From SFHK01 sp045538305 (GTDB taxonomy: Bacteria; Bacillota; Clostridia; Christensenellales; Aristaeellaceae), in assembly GCA_045538305.1 (NCBI GenBank), contig JAZSRC010000011.1, positions 1 through 7,525 on the forward strand: a stretch of 7,525 nucleotides of DNA. Direction: 5' to 3'. Made by a program: the position numbers and the translations under genes. Each line of letters opens with the position of its first letter. The stretch's first letter is position 1. This document shows, piece by piece, positions 1-6,010 of the stretch. The notes under the pieces are model-generated. The model did not search any database and was not told where the DNA came from. It saw nothing but the letters and a program-made list of their open reading frames with translations.

Positions 1-153
1 ACCGGACCCGCAGGCGCTCAGGGCGTTACCGGCCCCACCGGGCCTACCGGTCCCACCGGGCCTCAGGGTATTGCCGGACCCGCAGGCGCTCAGGGTGTTA
101 CCGGCCCCACCGGGCCTCAGGGCGTTACCGGCCCCACCGGGCCTCAGGGCGTT
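1..153 (+). repeat. Tandem repeats encoding the collagen triplets
   Basis: Bases 2-45 recur at 74-117 with a single mismatch, an offset of 72 bases (24 codons, 8 triplets). Within this, a 27-base unit (gtt acc ggc ccc acc ggg cct cag ggc) is nearly perfect in tandem at 97-123 and 124-150 and starts again at 151. Repeat lengths are multiples of nine, so gain or loss of units keeps both the reading frame and the Gly-X-Y register. Looser ACCGGT/CCCACC-type repetition continues to about 290. The array probably extends left of the window. Confidence 0.85.
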
Positions 154-735
154 ACCGGACCTACCGGCCCCACCGGGCCTACCGGAACCACGGGTCTTAC
201 CGGCTTTACCGGTCCTACCGGTCCCACCGGTCCTACCGGTCCCACGGGACCCACCGGCGCAACGGGCGCAACCGGCCCTACCGGCCCTCAGGGTGCATCA
301 GGCGACGCAGTATCTGCCTCGCTTGCAGCGCAAAAGAACAATGATAACGAAAACCATGAAGATGGCGACATTCTCTCTCGCAGCATGTACTACTCCGTTA
401 CCGGAACCGGACTTGACTATGAACAGGCGTCCGGCGCGTTCATTATCCGTGAAGCAGGCGTACACCTTGTCGTGTGGTCCATGTACCTCACAAACGGTTG
501 CGCGGGCAGAAACGCCATCATCACCACACTGGAAAGCGAGGATGGATTGATCGAATACGCTCGCGCCAGCGCCGTATCTGCATGCAGAAACGCCAACCGC
601 ATGCTGGTAGGCTCCGCGATTGTGCTCACAACCGGCGAGACCAGACTGGTCATACGAAATCAATCCGGCTACGACGTACAGTTTGCAGATAGCAATCTGC
701 CCCACGCAAACGTGCGCATTGTCAGAATCGGATAA
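1..735 (+). CDS. Collagen-like surface/spore-coat protein (BclA-like), 5' end outside the window
   Basis: The reading frame is open from base 1 and gives 244 residues with no start, so the N-terminus is missing. Residues 2-103 are 34 uninterrupted Gly-X-Y triplets; 23 have Thr in the Y position, GPT being the commonest triplet (14). A short hydrophilic, Asn/Asp/Glu-rich linker (about 104-128) leads into a C-terminal domain (about 129-244) of alternating hydrophobic residues with three Cys, ending VRIVRIG. This architecture matches BclA-type exosporium filaments of Bacillus and Clostridioides: a Gly-X-Thr collagen stalk whose Thr can carry glycans, and a trimerising TNF/C1q-like head. That the C-terminal domain is such a head is inferred from size, position and beta-rich character, not from a specific motif. 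The missing N-terminus would hold any targeting or anchoring sequence, so exosporium versus cell-wall location is undecided. The downstream glycosyltransferase supports a glycosylated product. The collagen part is built from near-identical DNA repeats and is probably length-variable. Confidence 0.88.
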   Translation, partial: TGPAGAQGVTGPTGPTGPTGPQGIAGPAGAQGVTGPTGPQGVTGPTGPQGVTGPTGPTGPTGTTGLTGFTGPTGPTGPTGPTGPTGATGATGPTGPQGASGDAVSASLAAQKNNDNENHEDGDILSRSMYYSVTGTGLDYEQASGAFIIREAGVHLVVWSMYLTNGCAGRNAIITTLESEDGLIEYARASAVSACRNANRMLVGSAIVLTTGETRLVIRNQSGYDVQFADSNLPHANVRIVRIG

Positions 736-751
736 CAGACAAATGATACAC

Positions 752-783
752 GGCTGCTGCAGTTTTTCTGCGGCAGCCTTTTT
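752..783 (+). terminator. Intrinsic terminator after the collagen-like gene
   Basis: An 11-bp stem (752-762 with 768-778; one G-U wobble) closes a five-T loop and is followed by five T residues (779-783), then C and AAAA. It starts 16 bases after the collagen-like stop codon. The short T-run suggests incomplete termination. It lies only 29 bases before the glycosyltransferase start, with no room for a separate promoter downstream, so it may set the ratio of the two transcripts. Confidence 0.8.
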
Positions 784-812
784 CAAAACTCTGAAAAGGA
801 GGAAATCATCCC

Positions 813-1808
813 ATGGGCTTTAGAATATGCGTGTACGCAATATGCCACAATGAAGCAAAGCATGTCCGCCGATGGATGGAATCCATGCGCGAAGCAGACG
901 GCATATATGTGCTGGATACAGGGTCAACCGATTTATCATGCGCTCTATTAACCGAACTCGGCGCGCATGTGGAAGTATGCTCTATTCAGCCATGGCGGTT
1001 TGATACGGCGCGTACACGGGCGCTTTCCATGGTACCTGAAGATTATGATATTTGCGTTTCCACGGATCTGGACGAAGTGTTTTCACCCGGCTGGCGAAAG
1101 CGTCTGGAAAACGCATGGAAGCCGAATACCAAAAGAGCCCGCTTCCGGTTTGTATGCAATTACCGTGCAGACGGAAGCGAGGGAACCGTTATTTACCTTG
1201 ACCGCATTCACGCCCGGCGCGGATACCACTGGATCAACCCCGTACACGAGGTTCTTTCGCGCGATGATCACCGGTTCGAAACACAGGACGAGGTGGTACT
1301 GGTGGAAGGCGTAACGCTTGCGCACTTTCCCGACAATACCAAATCCCGCGCCCAGTATCTGCCGCTTCTGGAAATGGCCGTTGCGGAAAACCCGCTGGAT
1401 GCGCGTAACATGCACTATCTCGGAAGGGAATACATGTACACAGGCGCATGGAACGAATGTATTCAAACGCTGAAAACACATCTTTCCCTGCCAAGCGCAG
1501 TATGGAGGGAAGAAAGGAGCGCCTCCTGCCGGTACATGGCCCGGGCACAGACGGCGCTTAACGATACCGAGGGGGCAATCCGCGCACTGTTCGCCGCCAT
1601 CGCTGAAGCGCCCGACCTTCGGGAGCCATACTACGAAATGGCAAAGCTTCTTATTCATCTTAAAGACTATGCGGGCGCGTACTTCATGGCTCAAAGAGCG
1701 CTGTCTATACAAACGCGCCCGATGAGTTATGTCAGCGAGGACGAAGCCTGGTCGGATGCGCCTGTGAATATTCAGGAAATTGCAAAAAAGCATCTTCCCC
1801 GCGAATGA
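813..1808 (+). CDS. Family 2 glycosyltransferase with TPR-like C-terminal region
   Basis: The 331-residue protein begins like a GT-A fold family 2 enzyme: hydrophobic strand RICVYAICHNEA (4-15), the nucleotide-sugar motif DTGSTD (35-40) and the metal-binding acidic motif STDLDE (83-88). WINPVHEVL (140-148) and LAHFPD (169-174) are His-containing motifs usual in this subgroup of cytoplasmic protein/peptide glycosyltransferases. From about 195 to 300 it is helical, with TPR-like pairs (for example NMHYLGREYMYTGAWNECI and PYYEMAKLLIHLKDYAGAYF), a likely protein-binding surface. There are no membrane segments or signal peptide. The ATG is preceded by AAAAGGAGG (794-802) at 10-base spacing. The gene follows the collagen-like gene; in Clostridioides difficile a glycosyltransferase (sgtA) is likewise next to bclA3, so Thr of the Gly-X-Thr stalk is the natural acceptor. 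That substrate assignment, and the sugar, are inference. No separate promoter is seen, so it probably depends on read-through of the terminator at 752-783. Confidence 0.88.
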   Translation: MGFRICVYAICHNEAKHVRRWMESMREADGIYVLDTGSTDLSCALLTELGAHVEVCSIQPWRFDTARTRALSMVPEDYDICVSTDLDEVFSPGWRKRLENAWKPNTKRARFRFVCNYRADGSEGTVIYLDRIHARRGYHWINPVHEVLSRDDHRFETQDEVVLVEGVTLAHFPDNTKSRAQYLPLLEMAVAENPLDARNMHYLGREYMYTGAWNECIQTLKTHLSLPSAVWREERSASCRYMARAQTALNDTEGAIRALFAAIAEAPDLREPYYEMAKLLIHLKDYAGAYFMAQRALSIQTRPMSYVSEDEAWSDAPVNIQEIAKKHLPRE

Positions 1809-1852
1809 AATAAGCAAATGTACGCAAACAATGTATATTTACACTTTTCCGG

Positions 1853-1881
1853 TTGCGAAAATGACAGGAAAGCGCTATAAT
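1853..1881 (+). promoter_or_regulatory. Sigma-A type promoter for upp
   Basis: TTGCGA (1853-1858) and a perfect TATAAT (1876-1881) are separated by 17 bases. Transcription would start near 1888, giving a leader of about 27 bases before the upp ATG at 1915. This also rules out the in-frame ATG at 1780 as the upp start, since that lies upstream of the promoter. A small dyad TGTA-TATT-TACA sits just upstream at 1832-1843; whether it is an operator is not known. Confidence 0.8.
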
Positions 1882-1914
1882 AAACCGGATAAGCAAGTTG
1901 GGAGGAATACACGA

Positions 1915-2544
1915 ATGAGCCAGGTATACGTAGTCAATCACCCTCTGATTCAGCACAAGCTTACGCTGATGCGCCAGAAGGAAACCGGCACCAAGGATTT
2001 TCGCGAACTGCTTGAAGAAATCTCCATGCTCATGTGCTATGAGGTAACCCGCGATCTTCCTCTTGAGGAGGTCGAGATTGAAACCCCCATCTGCAAGTGC
2101 AAAAGCAAGGTTATTACCGGCAAAAAGCTGGGCGTTATTCCGATTCTGCGCGCAGGCCTCGGCATGGTAGACGGTTTCATCCGTCTGGTTCCCGCCTGCA
2201 AGGTAGGTCACATCGGCCTGTATCGCGATCCGGAAACCCATAACCCTGTAGAATACTACTGCAAGCTTCCGGCCGATGCAGGCGAACGCGATTTGGTCGT
2301 GGTCGACCCCATGCTGGCCACCGGCGGCTCCTCCGAAGCGGCGATTACTTTCCTGAAGGACAGAGGCTGCAAAAGCATTAAGCTGGTCTGCCTCGTAGGC
2401 GCGCCCGAAGGCATCCGCGTCGTTCAGGAAGCGCACCCGGATGTAGACATCTATATCGCAGCCATCGACGAAAAGCTTAACGACCATGCGTACATCGTTC
2501 CCGGTCTTGGCGATGCCGGCGACCGTCTGTTCGGTACCAAATAA
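1915..2544 (+). CDS. upp: Uracil phosphoribosyltransferase
   Basis: The 209-residue product has the standard length for Upp, which converts uracil and PRPP to UMP and pyrophosphate in pyrimidine salvage in the cytoplasm. Family signatures are present throughout: HPLIQHKLTLMR (9-20), GVIPILRAGLGM (73-84), HIGLYRDPETHNP (99-111), the PRPP-binding loop VVDPMLATGGSS (129-140) and the uracil-binding C-terminal YIVPGLGDAGDR (193-204). The ATG is chosen because GGGAGGAA (1900-1907) lies 7 bases upstream, the promoter ends at 1881, and family members start with a similar MSxVxVxxHPL N-terminus. An in-frame ATG at 1780 would add 45 unrelated residues and overlap the glycosyltransferase gene. It has its own promoter and no clear terminator follows, so the next two genes may be transcribed with it. 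Confidence 0.97.
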   Translation: MSQVYVVNHPLIQHKLTLMRQKETGTKDFRELLEEISMLMCYEVTRDLPLEEVEIETPICKCKSKVITGKKLGVIPILRAGLGMVDGFIRLVPACKVGHIGLYRDPETHNPVEYYCKLPADAGERDLVVVDPMLATGGSSEAAITFLKDRGCKSIKLVCLVGAPEGIRVVQEAHPDVDIYIAAIDEKLNDHAYIVPGLGDAGDRLFGTK

Positions 2545-2562
2545 TATACATGTAGCGCCTAC

Positions 2563-2590
2563 GTCCGCCCAAGCATTGTTTTGTGCGGAC
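2563..2590 (+). repeat. Hairpin in the upp-downstream leader
   Basis: GTCCGC (2563-2568) pairs perfectly with GCGGAC (2585-2590). After one mismatch, 3-4 inner pairs (2570-2573 with 2580-2583) extend the stem. No T-run follows, so it is not a standard intrinsic terminator. It lies between the upp stop and the AGGA ribosome binding site (2601-2604) of the next gene and could act in RNA stability or processing; function unknown. Confidence 0.45.
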
Positions 2591-2613
2591 GCGCGCTTAC
2601 AGGAAACACGCAA

Positions 2614-3723
2614 ATGAAAAAACGCAAGCATGAAAAAAAGCCTGTAAACGGCTTTATATACTATCTGGGTACGTTCCTGTTGATTGCGGCAATGGCAGGC
2701 GCAATACTCTTGCTTTTCGCCTACTTTCATCACGTCCGCGTTGTGGAGGATGACGGTCTGGGCTTAGTTTCGTCGCGCGACGGACTGGATCTGTCAACGC
2801 CCATGCCCACCATTACCCCTTCGCCCACGCCGTGGGTGGCGGTTCCCGGAGCAACGCCTACGCCGACGGTTAAGGCGCTTTCCGTTATTAAATATGTAAC
2901 GCCCGTGCCGACGCGTACTCCGCCGACCCGGCCCGAAACGGTACGTACCGGAGATTTCTACTACGATCACTGGCAGCAGTTCACCGAAAACGGCGAAATC
3001 GTTTACGAAAAAACCGAGGACGGCTTCCGTTATGTAAGCGGAAACGCAAGCATCACCCTTACCTCCGGCGAATACAAGCATTCAAATTATTATTTGGCCG
3101 ATATCTATATCAGCGATATCGAAATGCTGTCCGTAGGTCTTGCCAACGGAAAATACGGCATGGGCCAGAGGGATATGCCCGAGGATATTGAAGAGCCCTA
3201 TCATTCGCTTCTTGCCATCAACGGCGATTATTACTCCGTCCGCCGCGAGGGCATTGTCATTCGAAACGGCGAATTGTACCGCGATACACAGTTCCGCGAT
3301 ATTTGCGTTCTGTACTGGGACGGCACAATGGAGACCTTTGCCAAAAACAAAATCACCGGAAAAGAGGCGCTTGCAAACGGCGCATACCAGACCTGGTGCT
3401 TCGGGCCGAATCTATTGAATACAGACGGCAGCCCCGCAAAAACGTTCTCGACCGATGTATTCCCCGCCAATCCCCGTACCGTACTGGGCTATTACGAACC
3501 CGGACATTATTGCTTCCTGGTGGTTGAAGGCCGCGGGAATGACAGCAACGGGCTTACGCTTGAGCAGCTGGCGGAATTTATGAGCGAACTCGGCTGCAAA
3601 GTCGCCTATAACATGGACGGCGGTCAGACGTCCACAATGATTCACAACGGCAAAGTCATCAATTACCGGAACGGAGGCGGTCGGGAGTGCAGCGACATCA
3701 TCATGATCCGAGAACCCGAATAA
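2614..3723 (+). CDS. Membrane-anchored phosphodiester glycosidase (NAGPA/DUF2233-like) domain protein
   Basis: The 369-residue protein has a basic N-terminus (MKKRKHEKKP), one hydrophobic segment (about 14-38) and then a Thr/Pro-rich linker (about 61-110, PTPTITPSP-like), so the C-terminal domain should be displayed outside the cell on a stalk. Residues about 150-369 match the phosphodiester glycosidase family (human uncovering enzyme NAGPA, Bacillus YoeB/DUF2233-like proteins): LLAINGDYYS (199-208), WCFGPNLL (261-268), NPRTVLGYYEPG (286-297), FLVVEGRG (301-308), a TLEQLAEFMSELGC helix (315-328), NMDGGQTSTM (333-342) and the terminal R-x-C-S-D-I-I-M-I (357-365). The family removes sugar phosphate-linked GlcNAc-type groups or acts on cell-wall glycans; the substrate here is unknown. 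The start is ATG 2614 with AGGA 9 bases upstream; an in-frame TTG at 2581 is less likely as it falls in a hairpin. It lies 69 bases after upp with no promoter seen. Its end overlaps the next gene. Confidence 0.86.
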   Translation: MKKRKHEKKPVNGFIYYLGTFLLIAAMAGAILLLFAYFHHVRVVEDDGLGLVSSRDGLDLSTPMPTITPSPTPWVAVPGATPTPTVKALSVIKYVTPVPTRTPPTRPETVRTGDFYYDHWQQFTENGEIVYEKTEDGFRYVSGNASITLTSGEYKHSNYYLADIYISDIEMLSVGLANGKYGMGQRDMPEDIEEPYHSLLAINGDYYSVRREGIVIRNGELYRDTQFRDICVLYWDGTMETFAKNKITGKEALANGAYQTWCFGPNLLNTDGSPAKTFSTDVFPANPRTVLGYYEPGHYCFLVVEGRGNDSNGLTLEQLAEFMSELGCKVAYNMDGGQTSTMIHNGKVINYRNGGGRECSDIIMIREPE

Positions 3724-4001
3724 AGCGCTCTCGCGCCCGTCTCCGAGCGCATATATGCTCATACATCTCCATCTCAATCAGCCTCGTTATAATGGTTCTG
3801 TATGTGATCGATCTGTACAAGCAGGGCGACATGGCTTTCATGAATAACCCCTATACGTTTTTCATGGCCTTCTCGCTCAGCGTTTTATCGGTTGTAAACG
3901 GCATATCGCTGATTGTATATAAAAACAGATGCGCGCGCCTTCAAAAAGAAAACGCACGCATCCGAAAAAAGTACGACCGCGATTTGCCGGATGACGATTA
4001 A
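3687..4001 (+). CDS. Small two-helix membrane protein, unknown function
   Basis: I do not recognise a family. The 104-residue product has a strongly basic N-terminus (residues 1-22, many Arg/Lys/His), a first hydrophobic segment (about 24-44), a short loop with Lys/Asp and Asn/Pro, a second hydrophobic segment (about 56-78) and a charged, Lys/Arg/Glu-rich tail (79-104) that looks like a short helix or coiled coil and ends PDDD. By the positive-inside rule both ends would be cytoplasmic. The GTG start lies within the preceding gene (37-base overlap) and has GGAGG (3673-3677) nine bases upstream, which argues for translational coupling. The next in-frame ATG (codon 36) falls inside the first hydrophobic segment. 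Its stop overlaps the stop of the convergent RCC1-repeat gene. It could assist or anchor the glycosidase-domain protein; that is inference from coupling only. Confidence 0.65.
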   Translation: MQRHHHDPRTRIKRSRARLRAHICSYISISISLVIMVLYVIDLYKQGDMAFMNNPYTFFMAFSLSVLSVVNGISLIVYKNRCARLQKENARIRKKYDRDLPDDD

Positions 4002-5125
4002 AACTCCAGCCTGATCGGGCAAGCGGGGAATACATGCTGTGCCGAATAGCGCACCTCCAGCTCGTATTCGCCTTCTTCATCGCCCTCAACAACCTGCACA
4101 ACCGTGAGCGTTCCGTCTCCCATCTGTCCATGGTCGTTGGATCCCCAGGCATACACATCCCCGTTTTCAAATAAAACCGCAATAAATGCATCGCCAAAGG
4201 CTGCATCCCGAACGCCCTCATACAGCAGTATGGGGGCGTTTCCGTAATGTATCAGCTCGGCGTCCATCAGCGCTGCCATTTCGCCCGTTTCTTCATCGTA
4301 CCCCGTCAGATACGAATACACCGTACCCCACATATACATGGCGCCTTCTGCATTGATTGCGCCGCCTACGGTAAGTCCGCTTTTTACAGAGCGGATGTCC
4401 GTAAGAGCGGTAAGCACGGGCTCCTCTGCCCAGTCATACGCATTGGGTAAGCCCAACCGCCCTTCCGTTGAATTCGCACCCCAGGCGTATACGCGTCCAT
4501 CCGCAGTAATTGCGTAGCGGCTTTGCCCGAACGCGTCAATTCCGCTGCAACCGGTAAGCGTAACTTTACCTTCTTCACCATCTATAAACTCGTACACATC
4601 GCCATCCTGCGTAAGCGCCAGCACGAAATCAACGCCCATAGCCGCCGATTTCACGCCCTCCATCAGGGTCTTTTTTTCTAACCCCTCGCCCCATACCAGC
4701 AGGCTGCCGCTTTGGGTTACCGATAGCGCGCGCCCGTCGCATGCATCAATCAACGCAACATCGTTCATTACACTTACGCTTTTCCGGGTTGCCTCCCCTT
4801 CAAAACCGGGAATCTGCCCAAGCGAATTATCGCCCCACATAAACAGTTCCCCGTTTTCGGAAAGGGCCATAGAAAACTGCTGACCGGCGGCAATCATCTT
4901 CGCACCCGAAAAAACGCTGACAGGCGTCAGTATCTGCTGATCCGGATTATCCGGCGCACTTTCCCCCTTTTGATTGGAACCCCAGGCCCACACGCATCCC
5001 TGCCCGTCCAGCGCAAGTATATGCGCGCCGTCCGCAGCAAGCATGCCCAAACTATCACCCTGTGCATAGGCAGAGAAAAGCAGAAAAACTGCCAATACAA
5101 CCGCCGGCACTTTGCTTATGTTCAT
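3998..5125 (-). CDS. Exported RCC1-repeat (beta-propeller) protein
   Basis: The 375-residue protein starts with a Sec-type signal peptide: MNISK, then a hydrophobic core (about 6-19), then AYAQG, with probable cleavage after residue 21 (AYA). Mature sequence shows seven RCC1-type units, each with a hydrophobic G-x-x-x-x-x-A-L stretch, a D/N-G turn and a VYAWGSN-like strand: near 34-51 (WAWGSN), 80-99 (FMWGDN), 128-148 (LVWGEG), 165-183 (degenerate, VYEFIDG), 199-225 (YAWGANSTEGRLG), then MYMWGTV and finally VYAWGSNDHGQMGDG. Seven units fit one complete seven-bladed propeller. Such domains usually bind proteins or ligands and have no enzyme signature. The ATG at 5125 is chosen over an in-frame start at 5173 because AGGAGG (about 5132-5137) lies 6 bases upstream and the signal peptide begins there. 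The start is one base past the sdaAA stop, so it is probably cotranscribed and coupled. Its role with serine dehydratase is unknown. Confidence 0.85.
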   Translation of the reverse strand: MNISKVPAVVLAVFLLFSAYAQGDSLGMLAADGAHILALDGQGCVWAWGSNQKGESAPDNPDQQILTPVSVFSGAKMIAAGQQFSMALSENGELFMWGDNSLGQIPGFEGEATRKSVSVMNDVALIDACDGRALSVTQSGSLLVWGEGLEKKTLMEGVKSAAMGVDFVLALTQDGDVYEFIDGEEGKVTLTGCSGIDAFGQSRYAITADGRVYAWGANSTEGRLGLPNAYDWAEEPVLTALTDIRSVKSGLTVGGAINAEGAMYMWGTVYSYLTGYDEETGEMAALMDAELIHYGNAPILLYEGVRDAAFGDAFIAVLFENGDVYAWGSNDHGQMGDGTLTVVQVVEGDEEGEYELEVRYSAQHVFPACPIRLEF

Positions 5126-5126
5126 A

Positions 5127-5981
5127 TCAGCCCTCCTGAGAATACAATCTGCAGGCTGCGCAGCCGCCTTCACCCGTTTCCCGAAGAGACGGCGGAAGCT
5201 GTCTACCCACGCGTCGCATAGCCTCGATCACTTCGTCCGGAGGCATGATCATCCGAATGCCCGAAAGCGCAAGGTTTGCCGCAGTAATGGCACACGCTGC
5301 GCCCATGATGTTTCTGTATACGCATGGAACTTCGACCAGACCGCCTACCGGATCGCACACAAGGCCCATGATGTTCATAATGGCAAAACCTGCCGCATCC
5401 GCGCAGGCCTCGGGCGATGCGCCGCCAAGTTCCGCCAGCGCCGCCGCCGCCATGGCTGCCGCAGTTCCGCACTCCGCCTGACAGCCACCCTCTGCGCCGG
5501 AAATACTTGCGCGGATGGCAATCACGCGTCCAATGCCGGAGGCCGTGAAAAGCGCCCGTACAAGCTGCTCGTCGGAATATCCCTTTTCCTCTTTAACAGA
5601 AAACAAAACTCCCGGCAGCACACCGCATGCGCCCGCCGTAGGCGCGGCGACAATGCGGCCCATGCACGCGTTGCACTCCGCCGCCGCAAGCGCGTATGCG
5701 CTTGCAAGCTCAATGGTCTTTCCTCCATAGGTAATGCCCTTTTTCATTGCTTCCATCAGCATGGCGGACTGTCCGCCCACGCGCCCGCTGACGCTTTTTG
5801 CATTGGGATTCAGGCCTTCCTTTACGCTTTCGCGCATAACGTTCAGGCTATCCGTCATTCTTTTAACGGTTTCAGCTGCGTCCTCGCCGTTTTCCGCATG
5901 CGAACGAAGCACGGCTTCCGATATACTTCCGTGTTCCTTTGCAAGAACCAAAAGCTCCTGTATTGTAGTATAATCCCGCAT
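5127..5981 (-). CDS. sdaAA: L-serine dehydratase, iron-sulfur-dependent, alpha subunit
   Basis: This is the catalytic/cluster subunit of the [4Fe-4S] L-serine ammonia-lyase, which converts L-serine to pyruvate and ammonia in the cytoplasm. The 284-residue length is typical of the two-gene Gram-positive type. Visible motifs: NPNAKSVSGRVGGQSA (58-73), PTAGACGVLPG (114-124), SGAEGGCQAECG (161-172) and GLVCDPVGGLVEVPCVYRN (206-224). Cys167, Cys209 and Cys220 are spaced 42 and 11 residues apart, as are the three cluster cysteines known from the Legionella enzyme; Cys274 or Cys277 near the C-terminus could supply the tail ligand that protects the cluster. The ATG has AGGAGG (5989-5994, - strand) at 7 bases. 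It lies 29 bases after sdaAB and is immediately followed by the RCC1-repeat gene. The cluster should make the enzyme oxygen-sensitive, which fits an anaerobe. Confidence 0.95.
   Translation of the reverse strand: MRDYTTIQELLVLAKEHGSISEAVLRSHAENGEDAAETVKRMTDSLNVMRESVKEGLNPNAKSVSGRVGGQSAMLMEAMKKGITYGGKTIELASAYALAAAECNACMGRIVAAPTAGACGVLPGVLFSVKEEKGYSDEQLVRALFTASGIGRVIAIRASISGAEGGCQAECGTAAAMAAAALAELGGASPEACADAAGFAIMNIMGLVCDPVGGLVEVPCVYRNIMGAACAITAANLALSGIRMIMPPDEVIEAMRRVGRQLPPSLRETGEGGCAACRLYSQEG
5131..5137 (-). promoter_or_regulatory. Ribosome binding site of the RCC1-repeat gene, inside sdaAA
   Basis: Read on the - strand, AGGAGGG sits six bases before the ATG at 5125. It fixes the start and lies within the last codons of sdaAA (stop at 5127-5129), so ribosomes finishing sdaAA are placed directly at the next start. 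Confidence 0.8.
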
Positions 5982-6010
5982 TTATGAGCCTCCTGTTCTC
6001 TCTGTATCCA

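Noticed and set aside
1..290. Short repeats as a CRISPR array
   Set aside because: Repeats are contiguous, codon-phased and translate to Gly-X-Y triplets; there are no unique spacers.
71..550. 159-residue Pro/Leu/Ala-rich open frame on the + strand
   Set aside because: It is the shifted frame of the collagen repeats: low complexity, no ribosome binding site, and it runs into the conserved C-terminal domain in the wrong frame.
298..786. 162-residue - strand frame opposite the collagen-like gene
   Set aside because: No ribosome binding site or recognisable motif, and it covers the + strand coding region and terminator.
1083..1817. 244-residue - strand frame opposite the glycosyltransferase
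   Set aside because: The + strand frame has clear GT2 motifs and a strong ribosome binding site; the antisense frame has neither.
1780..1914. N-terminal extension of upp from the ATG at 1780
   Set aside because: It lies upstream of the promoter, overlaps the glycosyltransferase gene and adds residues not found in the family; the start at 1915 has the ribosome binding site.
2581..2613. TTG start adding 11 residues to the glycosidase-domain protein
   Set aside because: The TTG is inside a hairpin with no ribosome binding site, and ATG 2614 begins a typical Lys-rich membrane-anchor N-terminus.
1732..2733. 333-residue - strand frame opposite upp
   Set aside because: upp is unambiguous on the + strand; the antisense frame is a mirror of its codon bias.
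5126..5173. 16-residue upstream extension of the RCC1-repeat protein
   Set aside because: It would place extra residues before a normal signal peptide and overlap sdaAA; the ATG at 5125 has AGGAGG at six bases.
5112..5987. 291-residue + strand frame opposite sdaAA
   Set aside because: Arg/Cys/His-rich antisense translation of a conserved gene, with no supporting start signals.
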